Assembly: GCF_003573695.1 (NCBI RefSeq)
Contig: NC_039366.1
Coordinates: forward strand, 161,142,770 to 161,206,769
Direction: 5' to 3'
From: Papaver somniferum
Lineage: Eukaryota; Streptophyta; Magnoliopsida; Ranunculales; Papaveraceae
Length of the DNA stretch: 64,000 nucleotides
The notes below the pieces were generated by a model. It had not been told where the DNA came from. It was given only the letters and a program-made list of their open reading frames with translations, and searched no databases. The position numbers and the translations under genes were made by a program. Of this stretch, positions 23,781 through 33,800 are shown piece after piece; positions within the stretch are counted from its first letter, which is position 1, and each line of letters begins with the position of its first letter.

Positions 23781-24800
23781 GGTGCTGGGAGCACGGACAC
23801 ACGACCAACCGACCGTGTCGTGGTCAATCCCACGCCAGTTTTATATTTTTAATGCATTTTTATTATTTTTCATGATTTGATGAAAATTCTCTCATTTTAT
23901 CAAATCTCCTTCGTCTCGAGGAAACTCCTCGGTTTCATGGTACTTCCATAAATCCATAAAAAATAATATAAAATTAAGGAAAGGAGTGTGGCGCGTGACC
24001 ATTGGCCAACCGGCCATGCCTTGGTCCCAACCGGCCCCACACCCACGGTTTCTTATTATTTTATTATTATTATTATTTCTCTAATTTCATGAAAAACTCC
24101 TTGATTTCAGGGTATTTTGCACAAGTCATCAAATAATAATAAAATAAAATAAATTATGAAAACTTGTGGGACCAAGCCTTGGCCGGCCGGCCATGCCCTA
24201 GCCGGTCCCACACGCCCCTTTGTTTTATTATTTAATTATTAGTTTTCTTTGAATTCATCAAATTCCTTGATTTCATGGTATTTCTCTCAAATTAGGAAAA
24301 ATTTCCTCAAATCATCAAAATACCTAAAAATATTAAAAAAATTAGGAAAACTCGTGGGACCGGGCCCTAGCCATGCCTTCCACAGTCCCACACGCCCTTG
24401 TTTTTTATTATTTTAATATTTTTTGCTTCCTTGAACTCATGAAAACTCCTTCGATTCATGGAAACTCCCTAAATTCATCAAATTTCTCAAAATTCATGAA
24501 TTTTTAATAAAATCATTAAAATCATTATAAAATTAGGGAAACTCGTGGGACCGGGCCCTAGCCGGCCGACCATGCCTTCCACGGTCCTACACGCCCTTGT
24601 TTTATTATTTTAATATCTTTTGCTTCCTTGAACTCATGAAAACTCCTTCAATTCATGGAAACTCCTGAAATTCATCAAATTTCTCAAAATTCATGAATTT
24701 TTCATAAAATCATCAAAATATTATAAAATTAAGGAAAAGGCACCACGGGACCGTGGTCATGACCGGACGACCATGCCTTGACCATGACGCTCCCACACCT
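23781..24800. repeat. GC-rich palindromic array in element A 5' LTR (six units, about 180-204 bp)
   Basis: Each unit has a GC core of the type GTGGGACCG...CGGTCCCAC enclosing GGCCGGCCGGCCATGCC variants, separated by about 130 bp of AT-rich sequence rich in TCATGAAAACTCC. Cores start near 23781, 23985, 24163, 24351, 24542 and 24741. The array is repeated in the 3' LTR (about 36070-37110). Element B LTRs hold three related cores (near 53117, 53274, 53478). Confidence 0.85.
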
Positions 24801-26521
24801 CCTCATTCCTTATTTTATAATTATTTTTCATCATCTCATGGTGTTTTCCTCAGTTTCGTCGAAACCCTAATTTTGGCATATTTTCTCGAATGGATGCTCA
24901 ATTGCACGCCAGAAAATATCAAAATTCTCAGGACTGAGACACAAACTCCTTGGGGACACGAGCACGCTATCTTGACCGACCAAGATTGGATCTTTGCTCA
25001 CGGAAGCCGGTCCCATCAATTTTCACAGTTTTGACCTAATTTGCACAATTGCTCGTATTAGGTCCAAAACTCTTCCAAACACTTTGGATTTTCATGAAGT
25101 GATCGTCAGGCACGTGACAACCCAGGGCCGGTTTCATGACTCCATGGTCGGTCCCTCGCCTCGTCATAATTAATTAGGTTTTCTCACCTAAGGCTCAGAC
25201 GAGCATTTTTGAATAAATGATTAAGCCAACATTTAATCATTCTTCCACCAACAAATCGTCAACTCTTCAGGAGTTCTTTGTATTTTCTCACGTGAGCATA
25301 TGGACACTACATGGTTGATCCACGGTCCCATGTAGTCGCTCCCTCCTTCGTCCCATGGTTAAAATTCTGACGAACCATGAATTGATCATCAATTGATCAA
25401 ATTAGGGTTTCTGAATCCAAGGATCATCATTCCAGATTCCAACCTTAATAATTTTACGACGACCTCATGGTCATTAATTTTATTATTTATGCTCAGTTCA
25501 ACGACCAGTATTCTAATTAATATCTTTGGTACGCTTCCAATAGTCCATCAGATGAGCAACACATGCTCAGACGATCAAATATTCAACAATTCATCACGTG
25601 AGCAGCATTTGCTCAGATGAGGAATATTTTCTCAAACCAAGGAATAATGGTTCAACAATTGATATTCAACGATCCATCGAAGGAGCAATACTTGCTCGCT
25701 TCATCGTAAGAACTATACCTCTGTCTCATAACATGTTCAATTCATGAGTTTCAGAACATCATGTTAACCTCAACAACTACATGGACTCATCGTCGTATCA
25801 AACCACGAAGTCATTAATTGACTAACAAACCACGAGACATCAATCGTGTCACTTAGGAGGATATCACTTAGGGTTTTGGTCTGGCGGTCTACGGTACGTG
25901 TGTTCAAACACACGATGTAATGTGAGCAAGTCGTGGAATCAGTTGAAGGAATTCACGAGGTAGTGGGTGGAAAATCGACCAAGTCTCCACACGATGAGCA
26001 ACTGGTTTCAAACACGATCTCCACTTCCCCACTCATTGATTCCATCAACTGTCACACTTCATGGGATCATGGTGTCTAAAATTCCAGCAATATAAATAAG
26101 TCTCTGAATCATGATTGATCATCATCATCAGTATCATCAATCTCACGTCAAACTGACAACACGAGATCATCAACTCATCAATTGAGCAACTACTCTCAAT
26201 TGAGCAATTTCAATCATTCAGAGCTTATCATATTCAGAATTCACACACCTACAATCTCGATCACCATTGATCTCACACATTTCTCAGCTTCCCTCCTACA
26301 GATCAACCCATCCTCTCTTGTGACCGAATTTACTCTGGAACGGTCATTGTCTTGCTTTAGGACGGAGTACTACAGATTGATCTCTCGAATCTAAAGCATC
26401 CCCTTTGCAGCGGTGCATCTGTGTGAGGTTTAAAATTTCGCTCGGTTCGAGGAGTCTCCTCCGTACGGTCGTCTCCTCAATTCCTTAAAAACCAGCAAAT
26501 CGTTTTTCCCCATCTACAGAT

Positions 26522-26539
26522 TGGCGACCACAGTGGGAG
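26522..26539 (+). other. Primer binding site of element A
   Basis: TGGCGACCACAGTGGGAG begins three bases after the 5' LTR. The TGGCGAC start fits a tRNA 3' end (..GTCGCCA), most like the tRNA-Arg type sites known in Tat/Ogre elements. The tRNA identity is inferred. Confidence 0.7.
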
Positions 26540-26575
26540 GTCATTCTCTAGGTTGCAATCTAACAATCTCACAAG

Positions 26576-26887
26576 ATGGTTGGTCTTAGGACTAATTCAA
26601 GTAATTGAGATCAGAATATTTCAAACGGCAACGTTCCTCATGTTACACCTGGCGACATGGAAGGCAGAGGGAGCCCGACTTTGGCAGAGTTGGCTCGAAT
26701 CCTAGAGGTCCATACCAGGAACACGGACCTGATGAAGGAGACGATAAACCACATCCTCGACTTTCTCATCAAATTAACATCCGAGTTAGGCGGTACCTCC
26801 GCTCCAGAAGTCTCAACATCGGGGACTGAAGCGTCATCTGACCCTCAAATCAACAGCTTCACCACATACGAGAAGCCGGTAAAATAA
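26576..26887 (+). pseudogene. Element A gag N-terminal remnant
   Basis: ATG at 26576 opens MVGLRTNSSN, then TGA. The same frame continues as MEGRGSPTLAELARILEV..., a short helical stretch ending in TAA at 26885. The opening (VGLR) is shared with the gag start of element B near 60827. The Retrotrans_gag domain that should follow, present in element B, is missing, and protease-leader sequence starts within a few codons. A deletion has therefore removed the capsid region. All pieces through 29920 are in this one frame. Confidence 0.6.
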
Positions 26888-26899
26888 GAGGTCACACAT

Positions 26900-27748
26900 T
26901 TGATCGAAAATCTATGTGAACTCCTGCACTTCTCCAGGGATCAGCGCACAGACACATTTTCAGCACTCAACCAGATATCCTCCAGCGTGCAAATAACGCC
27001 ACCAACACCATCAGTTGAAGAAGTCTCCCTAGTGCCTGGGCATTCGATCGACAACATCTCTTTTGGAGAAGAAGATCGCATGACGGATGAAGGACACAAC
27101 CAAGCATTGTGTGTCACTGGTTTCATCAAAGACACCGAATTTAGAAGAGCTCTTGTTGACACCGGTGCTTCCACCAACATTGTCACTATGAAGACTCTCA
27201 GGATGGCCAGATTCCCACGAGGTAAAATTGTTCGCTATCCCATCCTAATGATAGGATTTGAAGGAAGTCAAAGCCATACATATGGATATGCGTACATAGA
27301 TTTGAGGGTGGGGCCAATTCGATCGAAAGCAAAGTTTCATGTGATCGAGCAAGAACCTGACTATCACATAATACTGGGACGCCCATGGCTCCATGATAAC
27401 AAGGTGGTTCCTTCAACATACCATCAATGCATGAAGGCCCTGCTCGACAACAAGATCGTTCGCATTCCGGCTTTATCATCTCCTTATGCTCCCATCTATG
27501 ATACTGAGTTCCTTGAATCTCAAAAAGTCGTCCCGGAACCTCCAAGCAGGATTCGCAGTACTCCACTTCCAAGCTAGAAGACTATCGAGAAGGATGATAA
27601 CGATCCGTCATCCTCAGCTGCTAAACTGATCAAGTCACCTACTGCACCGACTAAACGCCATAATGATCAAGTCTCAACTCCAGGGACAAACTTCACGACC
27701 GATCGAGACGTAGAAGGGAGAGTCATTTATCGCCGACGGAAAGATTAG
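26900..27748 (+). pseudogene. Element A retroviral-type aspartic protease and linker
   Basis: The frame reads LVDTGASTNIV with the catalytic DTG at about 27157, YPILMIGFEGSQ, and IILGRPWLH (the conserved ILGRPWL of Gypsy proteases). This domain processes the Gag-Pol polyprotein. It ends in TAG at 27575-27577; the same frame goes on as a Ser/Glu-rich linker with another TAG at 27746-27748 before RT. Catalytic residues look intact. Confidence 0.85.
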
Positions 27749-28960
27749 CAATTAATCGGGGAGAACGATGAAAATTCTCCCCACCATGAAGAATCGTGTC
27801 AGAGTGAGCTATCACTTGAAGAAGAAGTCCAGGATTCCCCGCGAAAACTACAGGACGGCACTGACTCTACCACTAACGATCTTGAAACAATCAACATTGG
27901 GACTGAAGACGATCCAAGGCCAATCCTGGTCAGTTCAGCGCTATCACCAGAGGAGCGGACCGAGCTGGTAAAATTATTGAAAGAATATCAAGACGTCTTC
28001 GCCTGGACATACGAAGAAATGTCGGGTCTGGATGACAAACTCGTCACCCATCACCTGCACATCGTCCCTGGTTCCAAAGCTGTCAAACAACCGCCCAGAA
28101 AATTTAGACACGAAGTCGAGGAGCAAATCAAGGTCGAAATCCAGAAACTGTTGGCAGCAGGGTTCATCAAGCCTATTCTTCATCCAACGTGGCTAGCAAA
28201 TGTGGTACCCGTTAAGAAGAAAAATGGTCAAATCAGATGTTGTGTCGACTTCAGGAACTTGAATAAATTTTGTCCAAAGGATGATTTTCCTCTACCCAAC
28301 ATTGACATGCTCGTCGATGCAACCAGTGGTCACGGTATGTTCTCATTCATGGACGGTTATAGTGGGTACAACCAGATCAAGATGTATGAACATGACGCCA
28401 ACAAGACTGCGTTCCGTACTCCCATTGGGAATTTTCACTACACTGTGATGCCTTTTGGATTAAAAAATGCTGGTGCCACCTATCAACGAGCCATGACTGC
28501 CATATTCCACGACATGATGCACAAGCAAGTAGAAGACTATGTTGATGATGTGGTGGTAAAATCGAAAACCCGGGCATCTCATCTCGAAGTTCTAAGGTAG
28601 GTGCTTGAAAGATGCAGGGAATACAAATTAAAAATGAATCCTTTGAAGTGCGCATTCGGAGTTTCTTCCGGAAAATTCTTAGGATTCCTGGTCACGGCTG
28701 AAGGGATCAAAGTCGACCCAGACAAGGCAAAAGCTATTACCACCATGCCTCCTCCACGTACCGTGAAGGAACTACAGAGCTTTATGGGCAAGGTAAATTA
28801 TATTCGACGCTTCATTCCTGGATTAGCTCAACTCATTGCTTCGTTCACACCTCTGCTGAAGAAAGGAGCAAGCTTCATCTGGACAGCTGTTCAACAAGAA
28901 GCTTTCCATAAAATACTACGGATATTATTGTCACCGGACGTCATGAGGTCTCCAGTGTAG
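27749..28960 (+). pseudogene. Element A reverse transcriptase
   Basis: The core begins FAWTYEEMSGLDDKLVTHHL, a Tat-lineage signature. It continues through PTWLANVVPVKKKNGQIR, CVDFRNLNKFCPKDDFPLP, FSFMDGYSGYNQI (motif A Asp), MPFGLKNAGATYQRAM and the active site YVDDVVVKS at about 28540. The thumb/connection follows (LGFLVTAEGIKVDPDK, MGKVNYIRRFIP). In-frame TAG codons occur at 28598-28600 and 28958-28960; the domain is otherwise collinear with the family. It makes DNA from the element RNA. Confidence 0.9.
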
Positions 28961-29330
28961 GGACGACCTATGATTCTTTACACAGCCTCCAGTGACGTCT
29001 CCATCGACGCACTCCTCGCTCAGGAAGACGACGAAGGCGTCGAACGACCGATTTACTACTTCAGCCGCACAATGAGAGATGCTCAACTCCGATATCCAAA
29101 GGCCGAAAGGGCATGTCTGACATTGGTACATGCAATCTAGAAGTTCAGACATTACTTACTATCTAACAGGGTCGTACTCATCTCCAAAGCTGATCCCATA
29201 AAGTTCTTGCTATCAAAGCCAGCCTTGATAGGGAGACCAGCGAAGTGGCTAATCAAGATGTCAGAATTTGACATAGATTGCACGCCACCTAAAGCCATCA
29301 AAGGTCAAGCGGTCGCAGACTTGCTCGCCG
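28961..29330 (+). pseudogene. Element A RNase H, native copy
   Basis: Reads LYTASSDVSIDALLAQED, PIYYFSRTMRDAQLRYPK and then PIKFLLSKPALIGRPAKW. This is the usual Gypsy RNase H region next to RT. The first catalytic Asp position, usually LYLAVSD-like in this lineage, looks altered, as is common in elements with a second RNase H. One TAG at 29138-29140 sits where related elements have Gln (AI-Q-K). Same frame as RT. Confidence 0.8.
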
Positions 29331-29399
29331 CTTTTCCAGGGGAAGACACAACAACACTACATGAAGAAGTGCCCGGCGAATTCCCAGACATCTTGGTCA

Positions 29400-29920
29400 T
29401 CAAGGAAGAAACATGGCTTCTATACTTTGATGGATCTTCCACCCCTAGTAGTGACACCGGAGGAGCGGGCATAGTGCGGGTGTCTCCATCTGGTGAAGTT
29501 TTCTCACATTCGTTCAAGTTGGATTTCCACTGCACCAACAACTCAGCGGAATATGAAGCCTTCCTATTAGGATTATCCTTGGCCAAGCAACCAGGAGCAA
29601 CACACCTCGAGATAAGGGGAGATTCAAAATTATTGGTCAACCAGATGAATGGAACGTATTCTCTCAAAGAAATCACACTTGCTTCATTCAGAACCGAAGC
29701 TCAGCGACTGTTGACCTATTTTGCTGCCGCAACGATCGTCCATACTGGACGGACTAACAATAGGCATGCTGATTGCCTAGCAACTCTCGCCTCCAAGCTG
29801 CAATTCGAAGGAGCACAGAAAACGATCACTGTACAAAGGCGTACAGTATCTTCGACTTGGCTCACTCAGATCGAAGACATTCCAGCGAATGATTGGGAGC
29901 ACCCATCATTCATGAATTGA
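29400..29920 (+). pseudogene. Element A second, archaeal-type RNase H (aRNH)
   Basis: The four catalytic acidic residues are all visible: LYFDGSS, NNSAEYEAFLLGL, IRGDSKLLVNQ and NRHADCLATLAS. A separate aRNH downstream of the native RNase H is diagnostic of the Tat lineage. The frame runs to TGA at 29918-29920, after which integrase is in another frame, so a one-base shift lies near 29900-29935. Confidence 0.9.
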
Positions 29921-29934
29921 GCATCTCTATCTCA

Positions 29935-31482
29935 TAAGGCCAAGTCATCCTCAAGGAATTGAAGAACTACTTCTTGCTTCATGGAGGGATATACTATCGA
30001 AACCCTGATGGATCTCTATCACGATGTCTTGGGAGCGACGAAGCGTAAGAACAGCTCAAGCGCATACATGAGGAAGTCTGTGGGCAAACGTTAGTGGTAA
30101 CACTTTACAGAAAGCTTCAAAGAATGGGGTACTACTGGCCATCCATGGAGACTCAGTCAAGAGCTTTACAAGGATCTTGTCCTGATTTCCAAACACCTCC
30201 TCATCACTTGGAGGTTTTGACGGTCCACCACACTGGGGACTGGAGGGAGCCTTACATCAAATACCTCCGGGACAACGAACTACCACTGGAAAAGAAGCAA
30301 GCAGTCAAACTCATTCAGAAAGCTAAAAGATTCGTTTATCTCGATGGGATCTTATATCGCAAAAGCTTTGGTGGAAATTTACTGAGGTGCTTAGCCGAAC
30401 GTGAAATCCCTACAATCCTGAAAGAAGTACATGATGGGGAACATCAAGGAAAGAGGAAACTATTTCTTCAAATTCATGAGAAATGTTATTGGCCAACCAT
30501 GGAAGATGATGCAGCCGCACACGTTCAGAGGTATCACCAATCCCAAACCCATGGTAATCTCATCCACACTCCTTGTCTCCCGTTGAATTCTGTGAATAGT
30601 CCGTTGCCTTTCTACAGCTGGGGACTAGATATCATTGGGAAGATCAATCCAGCATCTTCAAAACAACATGAATACATCGTCACTGCGACAGAGTACTTCA
30701 CCAAGTGGGTCGAAGCTATTCCTCTTCGAAGCACCACTGGAGTTACGATTGCCGCCTTCATCAAAGAGCACATAATATGCAGATTCAGAGTTCCTAAGCA
30801 TATCATCACAGATAACGGAACTTCTTTTGCCAGTCAAGATGTTGAAAAGCTGCTCAATAAATATGGGATCAAACAAATCTTCTCCACGCCTTACTATCCA
30901 CAAGGAAATGGTCAAGCAGAAAGTACCAACAAGACTTTGGTCAGGATTATCAGTCGGACGATTCATGAGAATCCTCGATCATGGCATGAGAAATTACCCA
31001 TGGCTCTATGGGCTTACAGAACTGCACCAAGGAGCTCGACCGGTACTTCGCCATATTCCCTTGTCTATGGAGCCGACGCCATACTTCTAGCAGAAATCAA
31101 AGTTCCCTCAGCCAGGATTGCAGCATCCAGTGGTGTACAATGGGATGAGGCCGAAATCTCCAGATCAAGAATCGCTGAGCTAGATATGCTGGAATCAAGG
31201 AGAACCAAGGTGGAAAAATATGTGGAAGCTTACAAATAGAGGATCTCCAGAGCCTACAACAAAATGGTAAGACCTCGATCATTTCAAGTAGGAGATTTGG
31301 TATTAAAGACGGCAAAGCACATTCAACAAGACATGTCCGCTCCTAAGTTCTCTCCTAAATGGGAAGGGCCATATGTTGTTATCAAAGCAGTATCTAGCGG
31401 GTACTACAAAATTTTAGCAATCAATGGAGGAAATGAAGGAAACATCATCAATGGCAAATGGCTCAAAGCTTATTATGCCTGA
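29935..31482 (+). pseudogene. Element A integrase
   Basis: Two similar segments precede the core: GGIYYRNPDGSLSRCLGS at 29983 (then TAA at 30046-30048, HEEVCG, GYYWPSME) and DGILYRKSFGGNLLRCLAE at about 30345 (then HDGEHQG, CYWPTMED). Both resemble the zinc-binding N-terminal region, but the last cysteines (C..C) are replaced (RYHQSQ). The DDE core is complete: WGLDIIGK, ITDNGTSFAS and PQGNGQAEST. The C-terminal region FQVGDLVLK...WEGPYVVI follows after TAG at 31237-31239, with no chromodomain. Integrase joins element DNA to the host chromosome. Confidence 0.9.
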
Positions 31483-31677
31483 TCCATGAAACAAACTACC
31501 TCTTCATCATTTCAAGCATTTTCCAAACTGTAATTTCATTCCTCCAAAGAGCATGCGAATGCTCCTTTGTTCATTAAACATATCATAAATGAGCAAAATT
31601 CGTTCATACCATGATCAACTGTTTCACCTAATTAGAAACTCAGATTTACTCAAAAAACAACAACCACAAATGCTCAC

Positions 31678-32674
31678 TCAGAGCAAACCATCCAGCAACG
31701 GATAATCCCTGTAAGAAGCCTCGTCAAGATTCTTCTGAAAAATCTTGGTCTTTGCCTTCAAGTCTTCGACCGCTTTCTCAACCCTTGCTGACTCCAGAGC
31801 CAGTATCCTCTCCTCATCCAGTAAAGCTGCATTCATGGAAATTGCATCAGCAGCCTCTGCCGCCTTATGAACCTTGATTATCTCAAGACGACGACGGAGC
31901 CATCTCACATTGAATCGCAATATCTCACAATTCGAGATCATTTCATCCCATTGGTGCAGTTCATGGTTTTTGACGTCTCGCAAGTGCATCTGATTCATTT
32001 CCTCGATGATCGGCAATAGACCCGCTACCGTGGTTAAAAAGGTTGGAAGAAAACCTTTCCACACTTTTGTGGTAGCAATGTGACCATACTTCTTCCAGAT
32101 CTTGGTGTACAGAGACGCATGACATTTGGGAATCACGAATCCGCCGACCATTTCATTGTCTGGGAAGGTATTAATCAATGGGGCTTCGAATAAAAGTCCA
32201 GCAGTTGGGTATTCACGAGCATGGACATCGTCTTCGGTCTCCACGGATCCTATAGAATCTTCACATGCCTGGTTACTGCTTTCCTCAACCTCAACCACGA
32301 TCACAGACTTTACACTCTTTCTTCGTCTAGCATCGACGACGACACGGACATCCTCCTACGATGAAACGAAGGAGTGTTAATCCCGGGACTCAGTACAATC
32401 TCAAGAGTCATAGGTTTACTTACAGACGATCCAGCTTCAGCACGAGCCGATCCATACCGGGCAGGAGCTCTAATAGTCCGCTTAGGCCTTGCATTATGAG
32501 GAGTAGCATTCTTCTTACAGTCCTACGACAAATCATTCTCTTGTGATCAACAATCTCGATTTAACAAAGACAAGAAAGGAGAAGAAGAATAAGTATACAA
32601 CTTACTGGGATAGACGTTGCTATTTCACGCTTCGACTGAAGATCATTTTGAGAAGAAATGTTATTGCTAGACAT
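31678..32674 (-). CDS. Three-exon antisense gene in element A, about 281 aa, PEARLI-4/MATH-tail-like region
   Basis: Lies on the strand opposite to pol, between integrase and the 3' LTR. Proposed exons (minus): 32674-32606 (ATG start, 23 codons), 32522-32424 (33 codons) and 32355-31678 (225 codons plus stop). Both introns (32605-32523, 83 bp; 32423-32356, 68 bp) start GTAAGT and end TCGTAG, and every junction is phase 0, so the frame is open throughout. The product starts MSSNNISSQNDLQSK, has a basic stretch (DARRRKSVKS), an acidic segment, then at about residues 125-215 GGFVIPKCHASLYTKIWKKY, a run of Leu-rich helix and VRWLRRRLEI, ending in coiled coil. That pattern recalls the PEARLI-4-like helical tail of plant MATH proteins; this similarity is from memory and moderate. 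Antisense extra ORFs at this place are known in Tat elements. Role unknown. Confidence 0.7.
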
Positions 32675-32772
32675 GACGGCAAGAGGGTAGGATCAAAACT
32701 TCTCTGCACGATGAAACTGACTCAGGAATGGAAGAAATATTTGCGTGGATCATAGATTTGGAGTCTTGAAGA

Positions 32773-32780
32773 TATATATA
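32773..32780 (-). promoter_or_regulatory. TATA-like box upstream of the spliced antisense gene
   Basis: TATATATA on the minus strand sits about 100 nt upstream of the ATG at 32674, leaving room for a 5'UTR of about 70 nt. Placement is suggestive only; the window is AT-rich. Confidence 0.35.
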
Positions 32781-33165
32781 TCAGGCGATAGTCATATGGT
32801 CAACTCAGTTATGAGTTTCGCTGAAACCCTAGACTTCAAAGATTGATACCGAAGACACGGAGAAAAATAACACACTGGGGACTGAACATCACGGGTCAAA
32901 GGATAGGCCACGCGGCCTTGTACACGTCATGAATTCTCGGCCGTGTGTTATGTTACTTCTCATGAAAATCGACAAGTCATGATGAATTTGGATATATGTA
33001 CATTGGTCCATGTCATGGATTAGAAGAAATCGACGTTAACAAAATGTTCATCATTCAGAAGAAAAGTGTAATTGAAGTAAAGTCGTTTAAACTGTCAAAA
33101 TAAAGATATCCACTATGAAGACTAAAAAGGGAATGCTCTAACGTCTAAAGAATATGGAAGTAAAA

Positions 33166-33720
33166 CTACTCGTCGGACTCATCCGAATTGTCAGCTTCAT
33201 CGTCACTGTCCTTCTCAGAATCATCTTCTTCAGAGTCACTGTCAGGATCATTGGTGAAGTCCGGTGGACGTAAGATAACATCATCATCTGAATCCGAGTT
33301 ATCTTCTGCTGCAGTTTCAGCTTCAATTTTCTTCATCGTCCTCTGATGCTCTCTTTCATATCGATCAGGCTTAATGTAACGCTCGGATGGTTCCCATATG
33401 ATCTCTCCTTCAGAAGTATCAGCATCAGAATCAGAAGGCACCCCATCCAAGAATTGACGCTTCTCCTCAACCCTCTGTCTCTTACGCCGGGTGCAATCTT
33501 TTTCACGTTGACGGGCATCCTCCTTTTTGTCTTCAGCTCTTTTCTTTTCGAGTTCAGCAAAAGAGACTCTTCGCTCACCCAAGGGAACATTAGGCTTCTC
33601 CCCTTCCTGGGTAACCCTAGCCTTTGATTTCGCTATAGGAGCATCGGAATCCTCATCATAAGAGCCAGAGGAAGAAGAGGAATACCAGTAATCATAATTG
33701 TTGTTATTGTTGGTCGACAT
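33166..33720 (-). CDS. Antisense acidic protein of element A (184 aa)
   Basis: Uninterrupted ORF opposite to pol, starting MSTNNNNNYDYWYSSSSSG. A lysine/arginine-rich coiled-coil-like middle (ELEKKRAEDKKEDARQREKD) is followed by an Asp/Glu/Ser-rich C-terminal tail (DSDSEEDDSEKDSDDE). I recognise no catalytic domain. Composition resembles nuclear or chromatin-associated acidic proteins, but that is weak. It precedes the spliced antisense gene on the same strand with about 490 bp between. The open frame, when pol in the same element has many stops, suggests either recent selection or a low-stop composition. Confidence 0.6.
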   Translation of the reverse strand: MSTNNNNNYDYWYSSSSSGSYDEDSDAPIAKSKARVTQEGEKPNVPLGERRVSFAELEKKRAEDKKEDARQREKDCTRRKRQRVEEKRQFLDGVPSDSDADTSEGEIIWEPSERYIKPDRYEREHQRTMKKIEAETAAEDNSDSDDDVILRPPDFTNDPDSDSEEDDSEKDSDDEADNSDESDE

Positions 33721-33793
33721 TTTTTGGAACGGAATATCAAAGATTACAACTATGTAAACAAACCAACATCAGCAAAAAATGGTAACTCTTACC

Positions 33794-33800
33794 TTTTATA
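33794..33800 (-). promoter_or_regulatory. TATA box candidate for the acidic antisense gene
   Basis: TATAAAA in the context GTATAAAAGG on the minus strand, 74-80 nt upstream of the ATG at 33720, a normal plant TATA-to-start distance. A second TATAAAA (minus, 34824-34830) lies farther upstream next to a GC-rich segment at 34680-34760. Confidence 0.45.

Larger units (their letters stand above)
22838..26518 (+). repeat. Element A 5' LTR (3681 bp)
   Basis: TG...CA ends with terminal inverted repeat TGTAGATGG / CCATCTACA. The primer site follows after three bases. It contains two ordered arrays: six hairpin units (23249-23600) and six GC-rich units (23781-24800). No ORF of significance. Confidence 0.95.

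Noticed and set aside
27198..27572. 124-codon minus-strand ORF opposite the protease
   Set aside because: It is a shadow of the protease frame, whose DTG and ILGRPWL motifs are clear on the plus strand.
33794..33800. A 5'UTR intron starting GTAAGA just after the TATA box and ending at CATAG
   Set aside because: It would be only about 47 bp, too short for a plant intron.
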